A DNA stretch of 64,000 nt from Crocinitomicaceae bacterium (GCA_030730025.1 JANQWC010000026.1:71078-135077), one strand, 5' to 3'; shown: positions 40,041 through 48,103, numbered from the stretch's first letter. Numbers and translations are program-made. The notes: generated from the sequence alone by a model not told the origin.

Positions 40041-40441
40041 TTTCCGTCGTATTCGATGATGTTATTTTGGGTTTCCCAAAGTTTGAGGCTCAGACCATAC
40101 TTGGCATCGAGTTTGACGCGCAATAAATTCCAGATCACTACCGCAATATTTTCTGCCGTAGGATTGAGCTGTGCAAATTCAGGACAATCTAAATTGAGGT
40201 TGCGGTGGTCAAAACGATCCTGAACTTCTGTGCCGATGAGGTCCTTAACGAGTTTGAGGTCGATGAGGTAACCTGTCTCGGGGTCTACTTGTCCTTCGAT
40301 CCACACTTCTAGCGTGTAGTTGTGGCCATGAAAATTCGGGTTGTTGCATTTGCCGAAAATGGCATTGTTTTTTTCATCAGACCAGTCGGGTCTGTACAAA
40401 CGGTGCGCCGCATTGAAGGTCGCTCTTCTACATACTTTCAT
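40037..40441 (-). CDS. 6-pyruvoyl-tetrahydropterin synthase/QueD family enzyme
   Basis: A 134-residue T-fold enzyme. Zinc ligands are the His of NAAHRL and the two of HGH in KCNNPNFHGHNY; the Cys in GKCNNPN and the FDHRNLN segment complete the active site. The GKCNNPN.HGHNY form resembles tetrahydropterin-forming PTPS of eukaryotes more than the CxxxHGH of QueD, but both activities are possible. It overlaps idi by 14 bases and phr by 4. A pterin product next to a photolyase gene suggests an antenna or cofactor role; queuosine or folate synthesis are alternatives. Confidence 0.85.
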   Translation of the reverse strand: MKVCRRATFNAAHRLYRPDWSDEKNNAIFGKCNNPNFHGHNYTLEVWIEGQVDPETGYLIDLKLVKDLIGTEVQDRFDHRNLNLDCPEFAQLNPTAENIAVVIWNLLRVKLDAKYGLSLKLWETQNNIIEYDGK

Positions 40442-40964
40442 CAGCTGCTTTTGTAATTTTTTCTATGTGTTGGTCTAGTAAAATTTGAAACCAAACGGTA
40501 AATGAGTCCCGATTCGTTTGGAGTTCCTGAAGCAATTGCGCCATGGATATCCAGCGATAGGCTGCCACTTCTTCGGGATTGATCTGTGGATCTTGATTGG
40601 TGTAGCCAAATACAACATGATCGAGCTCGTGTTCTGTTAATCCTTGGTCGAGTTTGGCCTCATACAAGAAGTGAAATGCTGGTTTCAATTGTGCGCTCAG
40701 GCCCATTTCTTCTTGGAGTCTGCGCGTAGCTGCAGCCGTAATGCTTTCTGCTGGCCTTGGATGGCTACAACAAGAGTTGGTCCAAAGAAGAGGAGAATGG
40801 TATTTGTGCGCGGCGCGTTGTTGGAGCAATAATTCACCTTTTAAATTGAAAATCAACACAGAAAAGGCACGGTGCAAAAGCCCTAAACGGTGGGCTTCCA
40901 TTTTTTCAAGCTGACCAATTGCTTGGTCTTGTTCATCCACCAAGACAACGTATTCGTTGGGCAT
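40428..40964 (-). CDS. idi: Isopentenyl-diphosphate delta-isomerase, type 1
   Basis: A 178-residue Nudix-fold enzyme interconverting IPP and DMAPP, supplying the allylic primer for carotenoids. The catalytic Cys66 is in TNSCCSHP and the metal/Glu motif is RRLQEEMGL, with HRAFSVLIFN near the N-terminus. Length is standard for type 1. It overlaps crtB by one base and the pterin-synthase gene by 14, so it is embedded in the pigment operon. Confidence 0.95.
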   Translation of the reverse strand: MPNEYVVLVDEQDQAIGQLEKMEAHRLGLLHRAFSVLIFNLKGELLLQQRAAHKYHSPLLWTNSCCSHPRPAESITAAATRRLQEEMGLSAQLKPAFHFLYEAKLDQGLTEHELDHVVFGYTNQDPQINPEEVAAYRWISMAQLLQELQTNRDSFTVWFQILLDQHIEKITKAADESM

Positions 40965-41800
40965 TAAAGCAAATTTAAATTGTGGCGCACATAAGAGGTG
41001 AGTAAGATGCGCATTTTGCGGTAGTTTGGAATGCGGATGCGCTCGTTGAGGACGCTCTCCGCAGGCGTTTGCTTGATTTTGTGAAAGAGTTTGAAGTAAT
41101 ATTTATAGGCCATATAGACGCCAAAGCGCGCTTTTCTTGGCAAGAGCAAAATACCTTCGTAACCTTTCTTAAAATCGAGCGCGATATCTGCCTCAATTTC
41201 TTTTTTGATGTCTCCGTTGAAGTCAGATAGATTGATCCCCGGAAAGTAGGTTCTGCCCAATTCTTGGTAATCTGCTTTGAGGTCTCGAAGGAAATTGATT
41301 TTCTGAAAAGCAGCGCCGAGTTTCATGGCGTAAGGCTTTAGTTCTTCGTAGGTCTGTTGGTCTCCCTCTACAAAAACTTTCAGGCACATGAGGCCAACTA
41401 CTTCGGCCGAACCTAAAATGTAAGTTTCGTACTTGCCTTGGTCGTAGGTTTGTTTTTGGAGGTCCATTTCCATGGAATCGAGGAAGGTATCGATGAGTTC
41501 CATCGGAATTTGGTACTTATTGACCGCCCATTGGAAGCTGTTGAGGATCGGATTGAGTGAGATGCCTGCTGCAATGGCCTCGTATGTTTGGTTCTTGAAG
41601 TCGAGGAGTAGTTTTTCTTTGTCGTAGCCATGAAAGGTGTCTACAATTTCATCTGCAAAGCGCACAAAACCATAGATAGAGTAGATGGGTTTTTGCAATT
41701 CCTTGTGCAAAAAGCTGATGCCCAAAGAGAAAGAGGTGCTGTACCTTTTGGTGGTGAGCTCGCTCATTTCTTGGCATACGTTGTCAAATAAAGCTTTCAT
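40964..41800 (-). CDS. crtB: Phytoene synthase
   Basis: A 278-residue trans-isoprenyl diphosphate synthase of the squalene/phytoene family, condensing two GGPP. Both Asp-rich motifs are visible: FADEIVDTFHGYD (about residue 49-61) and NFLRDLKADYQELGRTYFP. TKRYSTSFSLGISFL at the N-terminus is also typical. It is 9 bases after crtI and overlaps idi. Its partner desaturase upstream fixes the role as phytoene, not squalene, synthase. Confidence 0.94.
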   Translation of the reverse strand: MKALFDNVCQEMSELTTKRYSTSFSLGISFLHKELQKPIYSIYGFVRFADEIVDTFHGYDKEKLLLDFKNQTYEAIAAGISLNPILNSFQWAVNKYQIPMELIDTFLDSMEMDLQKQTYDQGKYETYILGSAEVVGLMCLKVFVEGDQQTYEELKPYAMKLGAAFQKINFLRDLKADYQELGRTYFPGINLSDFNGDIKKEIEADIALDFKKGYEGILLLPRKARFGVYMAYKYYFKLFHKIKQTPAESVLNERIRIPNYRKMRILLTSYVRHNLNLL

Positions 41801-41809
41801 AGAATGGGT

Positions 41810-43279
41810 TTAGTGGTGCTTAGCGATGATGTGTTTGGCGACTACTTCTCCTGAAACAATAGAAGGAGGGACGCCCGGTCCTGGTACGGTGAGTTGGCCA
41901 GTGTAAAACAGGTTTTTGATTTTTTTGTGCTGCATGCGCGGCTTGAGGATAGCGGTTTGCAGTAAGGTATTGGCCAAGCCGTAAGCATTGCCTTTAAATG
42001 CGTTGTAGTCGCTTTTGAAATCGGCCACACAAAAACTTCTTTTGTAAACAATATGGTCTTTGATGTCGTTTCCGGTCAGTATTTTGAGGCGCTCAATAAG
42101 AATGGTGAAGTAATGCTCGCGCGTGGCTTCGTCGTCTTTTAAGTCGGGAGCCAGCGGAATCAAAAAGAAGAGGTTTTCTGAGCCTTCTGGCGCCACACTT
42201 GGGTCGGTCAGGGAAGGCGCGCTCATATAAAACAAGGGCTTTTCTGGCCAACTTGGGTCTTTGTAGATGGTTTTGCCGTGTTCTTCTAGTGATTCGTCAA
42301 AGAAAAGGTTGTGGTGCTCCAAATTATGGAGTTTTTTATTGACACCCACATAAAACAAGAGGCTAGAAGGGGCCATGGTGCGTTTGTCCCAATAGGCATC
42401 GGAATAATTGGCGTTTTCTTTGAGGAGTTTTTGGTCGGTGTGGGCGTAGTCGGCACCGGAAATCACGATATCGGCTTTGTGCAGTTGGCCATTGACCATG
42501 GTGCCGATGGCTTTTCCGTTTTCAATGACGATGCGCTCCACGTTTGCGGAGGTTTCAATCTGAACACCTTGTTCTTGGGCAATGCGCGCAAAAGCCTTGA
42601 TGAATTCGTGCATGCCTTTCATAGGGTACCACGTGCCAAGTTGGATGTCGGCGTAGTTCATTAAGGAGTAGAGTGCAGGTGTTTCGTTGGGCATGGCGCC
42701 TAAAAACAACACCGGAAACTCTAGAAGAGATAATATTTTGGGATGCTTGAAATACTTGCGAATAAAACTCGAAAAGGAAGAAAAGAGGTGCATCTTGAAA
42801 AGCCCACCGAGAACGCGGCTGTCAAAAAATTCAGTTAGGCTGAGGCTTGGCTTGTAGACGAGGTCTTCCATGCCCACTTTGTATTTGTAGGCGGCGTCTT
42901 TCAAGAATGCTTGTAGTTGACTTGCGCTTCCGGGCTCTAAAGATTCAAACCATTCCTCGAGTTTTGGCATTTGTGCCGGTACATTGGTATAGGTTTGATC
43001 TGGCCAATATACGCGGTAAGACGGATCTAGGCGCTTGAGCTCATAGAAATCAGAAGTGGTGTAGCCAAATTGCTGGTAAAATTTTTCGAATACATCGGGC
43101 ATCCAGTACCAAGACGGGCCCATGTCAAAAACAAAGCCTTGTGTTTCAAACTGACGGGCTCTGCCACCTATAGTGGGGTTTTTCTCGAAAATTTGTACCT
43201 CATAACCTGCTTTTGCAAGAAACGAAGCGGTTGATAGGCTCGAAATACCCGAGCCAATTACGTGTACTTTTTTTGTCAT
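41810..43279 (-). CDS. crtI: Phytoene desaturase
   Basis: A 489-residue FAD-dependent carotenoid desaturase of the CrtI type. The dinucleotide-binding motif VIGSGISSLSTASFLAKAGY is at the N-terminus, followed by IGGRARQFETQGFVFDMGPSW; the C-terminus has FYTGQLTVPGPGVPPSIVSGE. The number of desaturation steps, and so the product (neurosporene, lycopene), cannot be read. It begins 3 bases after the ECF sigma gene. No lycopene cyclase or hydroxylase is in the window. Confidence 0.95.
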   Translation of the reverse strand: MTKKVHVIGSGISSLSTASFLAKAGYEVQIFEKNPTIGGRARQFETQGFVFDMGPSWYWMPDVFEKFYQQFGYTTSDFYELKRLDPSYRVYWPDQTYTNVPAQMPKLEEWFESLEPGSASQLQAFLKDAAYKYKVGMEDLVYKPSLSLTEFFDSRVLGGLFKMHLFSSFSSFIRKYFKHPKILSLLEFPVLFLGAMPNETPALYSLMNYADIQLGTWYPMKGMHEFIKAFARIAQEQGVQIETSANVERIVIENGKAIGTMVNGQLHKADIVISGADYAHTDQKLLKENANYSDAYWDKRTMAPSSLLFYVGVNKKLHNLEHHNLFFDESLEEHGKTIYKDPSWPEKPLFYMSAPSLTDPSVAPEGSENLFFLIPLAPDLKDDEATREHYFTILIERLKILTGNDIKDHIVYKRSFCVADFKSDYNAFKGNAYGLANTLLQTAILKPRMQHKKIKNLFYTGQLTVPGPGVPPSIVSGEVVAKHIIAKHH

Positions 43280-43282
43280 AAA

Positions 43283-43795
43283 TTAATTTGCCGAAAATGC
43301 GAATTCCGGTAATGCTTCCATCAGCTTTTTTCTGGCGATGAAAATCCGGCTTTTCACTGTTCCGATTGGAATACCGAGTTTGTCTGCGATCTCTTTGTAT
43401 TTGAACCCTTCAAAATGCATTTCAAAAGGTTTTTGATACTCCTCTCCTAATAAGTTAATTTGTCTGTTGATGTCTTTTACACCAATTTTCTCGATTGCGC
43501 TGTCTTCGTGGCTATGGATGTTTCCGACCAAGAAAACTTCTTTGCTGTGGTCGAAGATGGCACCCGATTTTACTCTTCTGCGGTACTGATTGATGAACAA
43601 GTTACGCATAATTGTAAAAACCCAAGCCTTAAAATTGGTTTGTGGGGTGTAATAATTGCGGTAGGTAATTGCTTTGAGCATGGTCTCTTGGGTCAAATCC
43701 CTTGCGTCTTCTCGGTTTCGGGTAAAAGACAAGGCAAAAGACTGCAGGTTGTTTTCTAGACCAATTAAAGCTTCGTTGAATTCGATTGTCGACAT
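43283..43795 (-). CDS. ECF-type RNA polymerase sigma factor
   Basis: A 170-residue group 4 sigma factor. Region 2 covers about residues 15-75 (DARDLTQETMLKAI and WVFTIMRNLFINQYRRR) and region 4 about 105-160 with KYKEIADKLGIPIGTVKSRIFIARKKL. No anti-sigma gene is adjacent. It is the first gene of the operon that continues with crtI, crtB, idi, a pterin synthase, phr and bcp. Autoregulation of the operon by this factor is likely by analogy with CarQ-type systems, but is not shown. Confidence 0.93.
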   Translation of the reverse strand: MSTIEFNEALIGLENNLQSFALSFTRNREDARDLTQETMLKAITYRNYYTPQTNFKAWVFTIMRNLFINQYRRRVKSGAIFDHSKEVFLVGNIHSHEDSAIEKIGVKDINRQINLLGEEYQKPFEMHFEGFKYKEIADKLGIPIGTVKSRIFIARKKLMEALPEFAFSAN

Positions 43796-43805
43796 AAGAT
43801 TTAGT

Positions 43806-43880
43806 TTTGTTTAACAATTACGATATAAAGTTAAACATAAATTGTTTAACTAAACAACAAAAAGTTTAAACAAAACAATA
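43806..43880 (-). promoter_or_regulatory. Operator-like palindromes and candidate promoter of the carotenoid/photolyase operon
   Basis: The 75 bases before the sigma gene hold related boxes: TTGTTTAACAA (43807-43817), TTGTTTAACTAAACAA (43842-43857, a perfect 7-base inverted repeat with 2-base centre) and GTTTAAAC (43864-43871), plus GTTAAACA at 43830-43837. On the minus strand TTG (43857-43855), 21 bases, then TAACTTTA (43833-43826) could be the -33/-7 pair, so one palindrome covers the -33 and another lies near the start site. This is the geometry of a repressor-controlled promoter. Confidence 0.5.
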
Positions 43881-43910
43881 AATATTTTCTATTTCTCCTA
43901 TAGAATATAT

Positions 43911-44846
43911 CTATTTGACGTTCTCCAGCATCACCTTCACCATGGCTTTGGTGTCAAATTGTGCCTTCCAGCCCCAATCTTTTGCAGCATGGCTGTCGTC
44001 TATCGAATTGGGCCAGCTGTCTGCAATGGACTGACGGAAATCTGGCGCGTAGTTGATTTTGAACTCGGGTTGGAGGGCTTGAATTTCTTCGGCGAGTTCT
44101 GCAGGGGTAAAACTGCAGCCCGCCAAGTTGTAGGCCGAGCGGATTTTGATTTGATCAGCTGGCGCTTCCATGAGTTCAATAGTACCGCGGATGGCGTCGT
44201 CCATGAACATCATGGGGAGTTTGGTCTCGGCGCTCAAAAAGCAAGTAAACTGGCCTTCTGCTTTGGCTTTGTAAAAAATATCGACAGCGTAATCGGTGGT
44301 GCCGCCGCCTGGCAAGCTTTTGTATGAGATGAGGCCAGGGTAGCGGATGCTGCGCACGTCTACACCAAATTTGTTGTGGTAGTATTCACACCAGCGCTCG
44401 CCGGCTTGTTTGGAGATGCCATAAACGGTAGTGGGTTCCATAACGGTGTGCTGTGGCGTGTTGTCGGCTGGGGTAGTGGGTCCAAAAACAGCAATTGAAC
44501 TCGGCCAGAATATTTTTTTGAGGTAGCCCTCTTTGGCTAAATCGAGGATCGTAAAGAGGCCTTCCATATTGAGTTTCCAAGCGAAGTCTGGATTCTTTTC
44601 AGCGGTAGCAGAAAGCAAGGCCGCAAGCAAATAGACCTCTGTGATTTCTTGTTCAATGATCAAAGCGCGCACACTTTCTTTTTGAAGGGCATCGAGTTGG
44701 ATATAAGGTCCGTTTTGAAGAATAACTGGGCATTCTTCTCGGAGGTCTGCGGCAACAACTGTTTGATTTCCGTACTTAGCTCGGAGCTTTAAAACGAGTT
44801 CGGTTCCAATCTGACCACATGAACCGAGTACCAATATTTTTGACAT
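43911..44846 (-). CDS. tdh: L-threonine 3-dehydrogenase, short-chain (epimerase-fold) type
   Basis: A 311-residue NAD-dependent extended SDR. Nucleotide-binding motif VLGSCGQIGTEL, catalytic YGISKQ and the SSIAVFG segment are present, and TVYGISKQAGERW with IRYPGLISYKSLPGGGTTDYAVDIF (shortened: LPGGGTTDYA) matches the threonine dehydrogenases described from flavobacteria rather than UDP-sugar epimerases. The product would be 2-amino-3-ketobutyrate. The ATG at 44846 is preferred to a start at 44870, which lies within the promoter region; TATTTTTG at 44869-44876 is a good -7 element. Confidence 0.88.
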   Translation of the reverse strand: MSKILVLGSCGQIGTELVLKLRAKYGNQTVVAADLREECPVILQNGPYIQLDALQKESVRALIIEQEITEVYLLAALLSATAEKNPDFAWKLNMEGLFTILDLAKEGYLKKIFWPSSIAVFGPTTPADNTPQHTVMEPTTVYGISKQAGERWCEYYHNKFGVDVRSIRYPGLISYKSLPGGGTTDYAVDIFYKAKAEGQFTCFLSAETKLPMMFMDDAIRGTIELMEAPADQIKIRSAYNLAGCSFTPAELAEEIQALQPEFKINYAPDFRQSIADSWPNSIDDSHAAKDWGWKAQFDTKAMVKVMLENVK

Positions 44847-44917
44847 AGTGTTGATTTGATGTATAGACAAAAATACGAAAACTGACCAAAATCATTTCTT
44901 GGATTCGCGTATTGGGT

Positions 44918-44925
44918 TAGTTTTG
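44918..44925 (+). promoter_or_regulatory. -7 element of hmgA
   Basis: TAGTTTTG matches TAnnTTTG, 20 bases before the hmgA ATG. A TTG at 44899-44901 is 16 bases upstream, slightly shorter than the usual spacing. Confidence 0.5.
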
Positions 44926-44945
44926 TCTTTATAAAACTATAAAAC

Positions 44946-46103
44946 ATGTCTTTTTATCACAAGCTCGGACAAATTCCGCACAAACGACACACTGTTTTTC
45001 GCCAACCAGATGGCTCAATATACCACGAGCAACTCTTTGGAACCATTGGCTTTGACGGCATGTCGGCTTTGCTTTATCATGTCCAGCCACCTACGGTAGT
45101 GAAGTCTATCGGTGCCCAAACGAATATTGCGCCAGAAATTGGCATTCAAAAAAATATGCTGATGCGCAGTTTCAGAGGTTTCGATCTCAAACCTGCTGCC
45201 GACTATGTTGAAAGTAGGGTGCCGGTGTTGGTCAATTCAGATGTTTATCTTGAGCTCGCAGCGCCCTCTGAGAGCATGAAAGACTACTTCTACAAAAATG
45301 CCGACGCCGACGAAATCATTTTTATTCATAAAGGTTCTGGCAAGTTGCGCACCCAAATGGGCAACATCGATTTCGCCTACGGAGACTACCTCGTGATTCC
45401 GCGCGGCATGATCTACCAATTGCAATTCAATGACGAAAACAACCGTTTGTTCATCATCCAATCTTTTCATCCGGTTTACACACCAAAGCGCTACCGCAAT
45501 TGGTTTGGCCAGCTTTTAGAACATTCTCCCTATTGCGAGCGCGACATCCGTCCGCCGCACGAACTTGAAACACACAACGAAGAGGGCGATTTTCTGATCC
45601 GCATCAAAAAACAAGATGTGCTTTACGACTACACGTATGCGCACCACCCATTCAATGTAGTAGGCTGGGACGGCTACAATTACCCATACGCCTTCTCGAT
45701 CCACGACTTTGAACCCATTACGGGCCGCGTGCACCAACCGCCACCGGTGCACCAAACATTCGAGACCGCTGCTTTTGTGGTGTGTTCTTTTGTACCGCGC
45801 CTCTACGACTACCATCCAGATTCCATTCCAGCGCCTTACAACCACTCCAACATCGATTCAGATGAGGTCTTGTATTATGTAGACGGTGATTTCATGAGCC
45901 GAAACAACATCGAAAAAGGCCAAATTACCTTGCATCCGGCGGGCATCCCACACGGGCCACACCCCGGAGCTTACGAGCGCAGTATCGGCAAAAAAGAAAC
46001 CGAAGAATTAGCCGTTATGGTCGATACCTTCAAGCCGCTCTCGCTCACCAAGCGCGGTTTAGAGATGGAATTGCCAGACTACATGTTCTCTTGGCAGCAC
46101 TAA
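44946..46103 (+). CDS. hmgA: Homogentisate 1,2-dioxygenase
   Basis: A 385-residue iron-dependent ring-cleaving dioxygenase of tyrosine catabolism, giving maleylacetoacetate. FVCSFVPRLYDYHPDSIPAPYNHSNIDSDE-type sequence (key residues CSFVPR, PYNHSN, DEVLYY) and HPAGIPHGPHPG near the C-terminus are diagnostic; the latter carries iron-ligand histidine. Length is shorter than the 430-440-residue proteobacterial and human enzymes but normal for Bacteroidota. It lies upstream of hppD, the preceding pathway step. Confidence 0.95.
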   Translation: MSFYHKLGQIPHKRHTVFRQPDGSIYHEQLFGTIGFDGMSALLYHVQPPTVVKSIGAQTNIAPEIGIQKNMLMRSFRGFDLKPAADYVESRVPVLVNSDVYLELAAPSESMKDYFYKNADADEIIFIHKGSGKLRTQMGNIDFAYGDYLVIPRGMIYQLQFNDENNRLFIIQSFHPVYTPKRYRNWFGQLLEHSPYCERDIRPPHELETHNEEGDFLIRIKKQDVLYDYTYAHHPFNVVGWDGYNYPYAFSIHDFEPITGRVHQPPPVHQTFETAAFVVCSFVPRLYDYHPDSIPAPYNHSNIDSDEVLYYVDGDFMSRNNIEKGQITLHPAGIPHGPHPGAYERSIGKKETEELAVMVDTFKPLSLTKRGLEMELPDYMFSWQH

Positions 46104-46118
46104 CTCGGCATTAATCCC

Positions 46119-46126
46119 TAATTTTG
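46119..46126 (+). promoter_or_regulatory. -7 element of hppD
   Basis: TAATTTTG fits TAnnTTTG and lies 16 bases before the hppD ATG, in the 39-base gap after hmgA. hppD may therefore have its own promoter as well as read-through from hmgA. No well-spaced -33 was found. Confidence 0.4.
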
Positions 46127-46142
46127 ACTCAAATTCACTCCA

Positions 46143-47303
46143 ATGGCAGAGATTAAAAATTTAAAAGACATCCAAAACACCGATTACAGTCTAGAAAAAA
46201 TATTTCACGACGCCGAAGATTTCCTTCCGCTTTTAGGTACCGATTACGTCGAACTTTACGTTGGCAACGCCAAACAAAGCGCACATTATTACAAAACAGC
46301 TTTTGGTTTTCAGTCCGAGGCATATGCAGGCCTCGAAACCGGCGTCAAAGACCGCGTTTCTTATGTGCTCAAGCAAGATAAAATACGTTTGGTACTCACA
46401 ACTCCACTCACAGAAGGCGGCGAACTCAATGCGCATATCAACAAACACGGCGATGGCGTCAAAGTAGTTGCACTTTGGGTAGAAGATGCCACCAAAGCCT
46501 TTGAAGAAACCACCAAAAGAGGCGCTAAACCTTACATGGAACCCACCCGCGAAGAAGACGAAAATGGATGGGTAGTGCGCTCCGGTATCTACACTTACGG
46601 CGAAACCGTTCATATTTTTGTCGAACGCCATAGTTACAATGGCATTTTCTTGCCTGGCTACAAAAAATGGGAATCGCATTACAACCCTGCACCGGTTGGC
46701 CTCAAATTCATCGACCACATGGTGGGCAATGTAGGTTGGAACGAAATGAACGACTGGGTTGAGTTTTACGGAAAAGTCATGGGCTTTGCCCAAATTGTTT
46801 CTTTCGACGACAACGACATCTCCACAGACTACACCGCCTTAATGTCTAAAGTGATGTCTAACGGCAATGGCCGCATCAAATTCCCGATCAATGAGCCTGC
46901 CGAAGGCAAGAAAAAATCTCAGATTGAAGAATACATCGACTTCTACAATGGCCCAGGTGTGCAGCACATCGCTGTAGCGACTAACGACATTGTAGAAACT
47001 GTTTCTGCCATGCGCGACCGCGGGGTTGAGTTTTTATATGTCCCCGAAACGTATTACGAAGATTTATTGGAGCGCGTTGGCGAAATAGACGAAGACATCG
47101 AGCTCTTGAAATCGCATGGTATCCTTATTGACCGCGACGACGAAGGTTATTTATTGCAGTTGTTTACCAAACCAGTTGTAGATCGCCCAACTATGTTCTT
47201 TGAAATCATCCAAAGAAAAGGTGCGCAATCTTTCGGTAAAGGTAATTTCAAGGCTTTGTTTGAAGCCATCGAGCGCGAGCAAGAAAACCGCGGAACGCTT
47301 TAA
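46143..47303 (+). CDS. hppD: 4-hydroxyphenylpyruvate dioxygenase
   Basis: A 386-residue Fe(II) dioxygenase converting 4-hydroxyphenylpyruvate to homogentisate. Two vicinal-oxygen-chelate domains are visible; iron ligands lie in FIDHMVGNV (His), GVQHIAVATNDI (His) and MFFEIIQRKG (Glu). The C-terminal FGKGNFKALFEAIEREQ is highly characteristic. With hmgA it gives the central two oxygenase steps of tyrosine breakdown. Its stop is shared as TTAA with the convergent thioredoxin-like gene. Confidence 0.97.
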   Translation: MAEIKNLKDIQNTDYSLEKIFHDAEDFLPLLGTDYVELYVGNAKQSAHYYKTAFGFQSEAYAGLETGVKDRVSYVLKQDKIRLVLTTPLTEGGELNAHINKHGDGVKVVALWVEDATKAFEETTKRGAKPYMEPTREEDENGWVVRSGIYTYGETVHIFVERHSYNGIFLPGYKKWESHYNPAPVGLKFIDHMVGNVGWNEMNDWVEFYGKVMGFAQIVSFDDNDISTDYTALMSKVMSNGNGRIKFPINEPAEGKKKSQIEEYIDFYNGPGVQHIAVATNDIVETVSAMRDRGVEFLYVPETYYEDLLERVGEIDEDIELLKSHGILIDRDDEGYLLQLFTKPVVDRPTMFFEIIQRKGAQSFGKGNFKALFEAIEREQENRGTL

Positions 47304-47908
47304 TTGAGTGCCTTTAGCAACACTTCAAATTCTTGGTAAATTCCATTTTGCTTATCGTCGTTATAGGCTTTCTGAATCGCCTCTACAATTTCTGAAATTT
47401 CGGTCACGCCGTCGGCCTTCAAGCGGTTCATCACTTCTTGAATCACGTCAGGTCTGGGGCCCCACGTAAAGACTTCGCGCCCTTCAGCATCTAGGCAGAT
47501 CAATTTAGGGATAGACCTTCCGCCGTTGGTCAGGTAGGCATCCATTATCTCTGGATGTTCGTCGCGCAAGAGATACTGCGATTGAATGCCACCGATGGCT
47601 TGTGCTAATTTTTCAATGACTGGTACACACTGCGCAGCGTCGCCGCACCAAGGTTCTGTGATGGTGATCCACCTCCATTCATTGGCTTTTTGCTTGTATA
47701 ACTCCACAAGTTGCGCTGGGACGTCCACAGTTTTGTTCAGGCGCTTCATGCGTTGAAGGTTCAGTTTGGTGTAATACACATAAGGTGCGCTCTGATTGGG
47801 GCCACTTGTGCGGCCTTCAGCTACGAGCTGTTCGGAAAGTTGCATGTAGTTGGTGAAGTCCATGGCTTGAGCCAGCAGTTCGGACGTAAAGAGTTCTTGA
47901 GAATGCAT
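47300..47908 (-). CDS. Thioredoxin-fold family protein lacking CxxC
   Basis: A 202-residue cytoplasmic protein with a thioredoxin-like core: WITITEPWCGDAAQCVPVIEKL aligns with the redox-site segment of thioredoxins, but WCGDAAQC has five residues between cysteines where thioredoxin has two. SIPKLICLDAEG contains the cis-Pro region. This is the thioredoxin_9-type family common in Bacillales and Bacteroidota, with no established function. It converges on hppD. Confidence 0.82.
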   Translation of the reverse strand: MHSQELFTSELLAQAMDFTNYMQLSEQLVAEGRTSGPNQSAPYVYYTKLNLQRMKRLNKTVDVPAQLVELYKQKANEWRWITITEPWCGDAAQCVPVIEKLAQAIGGIQSQYLLRDEHPEIMDAYLTNGGRSIPKLICLDAEGREVFTWGPRPDVIQEVMNRLKADGVTEISEIVEAIQKAYNDDKQNGIYQEFEVLLKALN

Positions 47909-48000
47909 GAATGCTAGGGTTTGAATTATTTTATGATAAAATTACACATAGAATTATTGCCATTTTACAAATACACATTTTAAATATCAAGAAGAATTTG

Positions 48001-48008
48001 TATATTTG
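48001..48008 (+). promoter_or_regulatory. -7 element of tRNA-His
   Basis: TATATTTG is a perfect TAnnTTTG, 15 bases before the G-1 of tRNA-His. No TTTG stands at 17-23 bases upstream. Confidence 0.55.
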
Positions 48009-48023
48009 TACCCACCAAAAATG

Positions 48024-48100
48024 GAGGTTGTAGCTCAGTTGGTTAGAGCGTCGGATTGTGATTCCGAAGGTCGCGGGTTCGAGACCCGTCTTCCTCCCCA
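48024..48100 (+). tRNA. tRNA-His (anticodon GTG)
   Basis: Cloverleaf: D arm GCTC/GAGC, anticodon arm TCGGA-TTGTGAT-TCCGA with anticodon GTG, variable loop AGGTC, T arm GCGGG-TTCGAGA-CCCGT. The 3' end CCA is encoded at 48098-48100. The extra G-1 at 48023 faces C73 at 48097, the identity pair of tRNA-His. In the acceptor stem positions 5-68 and 6-67 read T-T, an unusual tandem mismatch. It stands alone and is followed by a terminator. Confidence 0.93.
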
Positions 48101-48103
48101 AAG

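Noticed and set aside
39552..40223. 223-residue plus-strand open frame across phr and the pterin-synthase gene
   Set aside because: Both minus-strand genes are intact and overlap tightly; the frame has no recognisable motif.
40428..43279. Possible overlap-rich region as a sign of assembly error in the crt operon
   Set aside because: All six junctions keep complete termini with intact family motifs, so the overlaps are genuine translational coupling.
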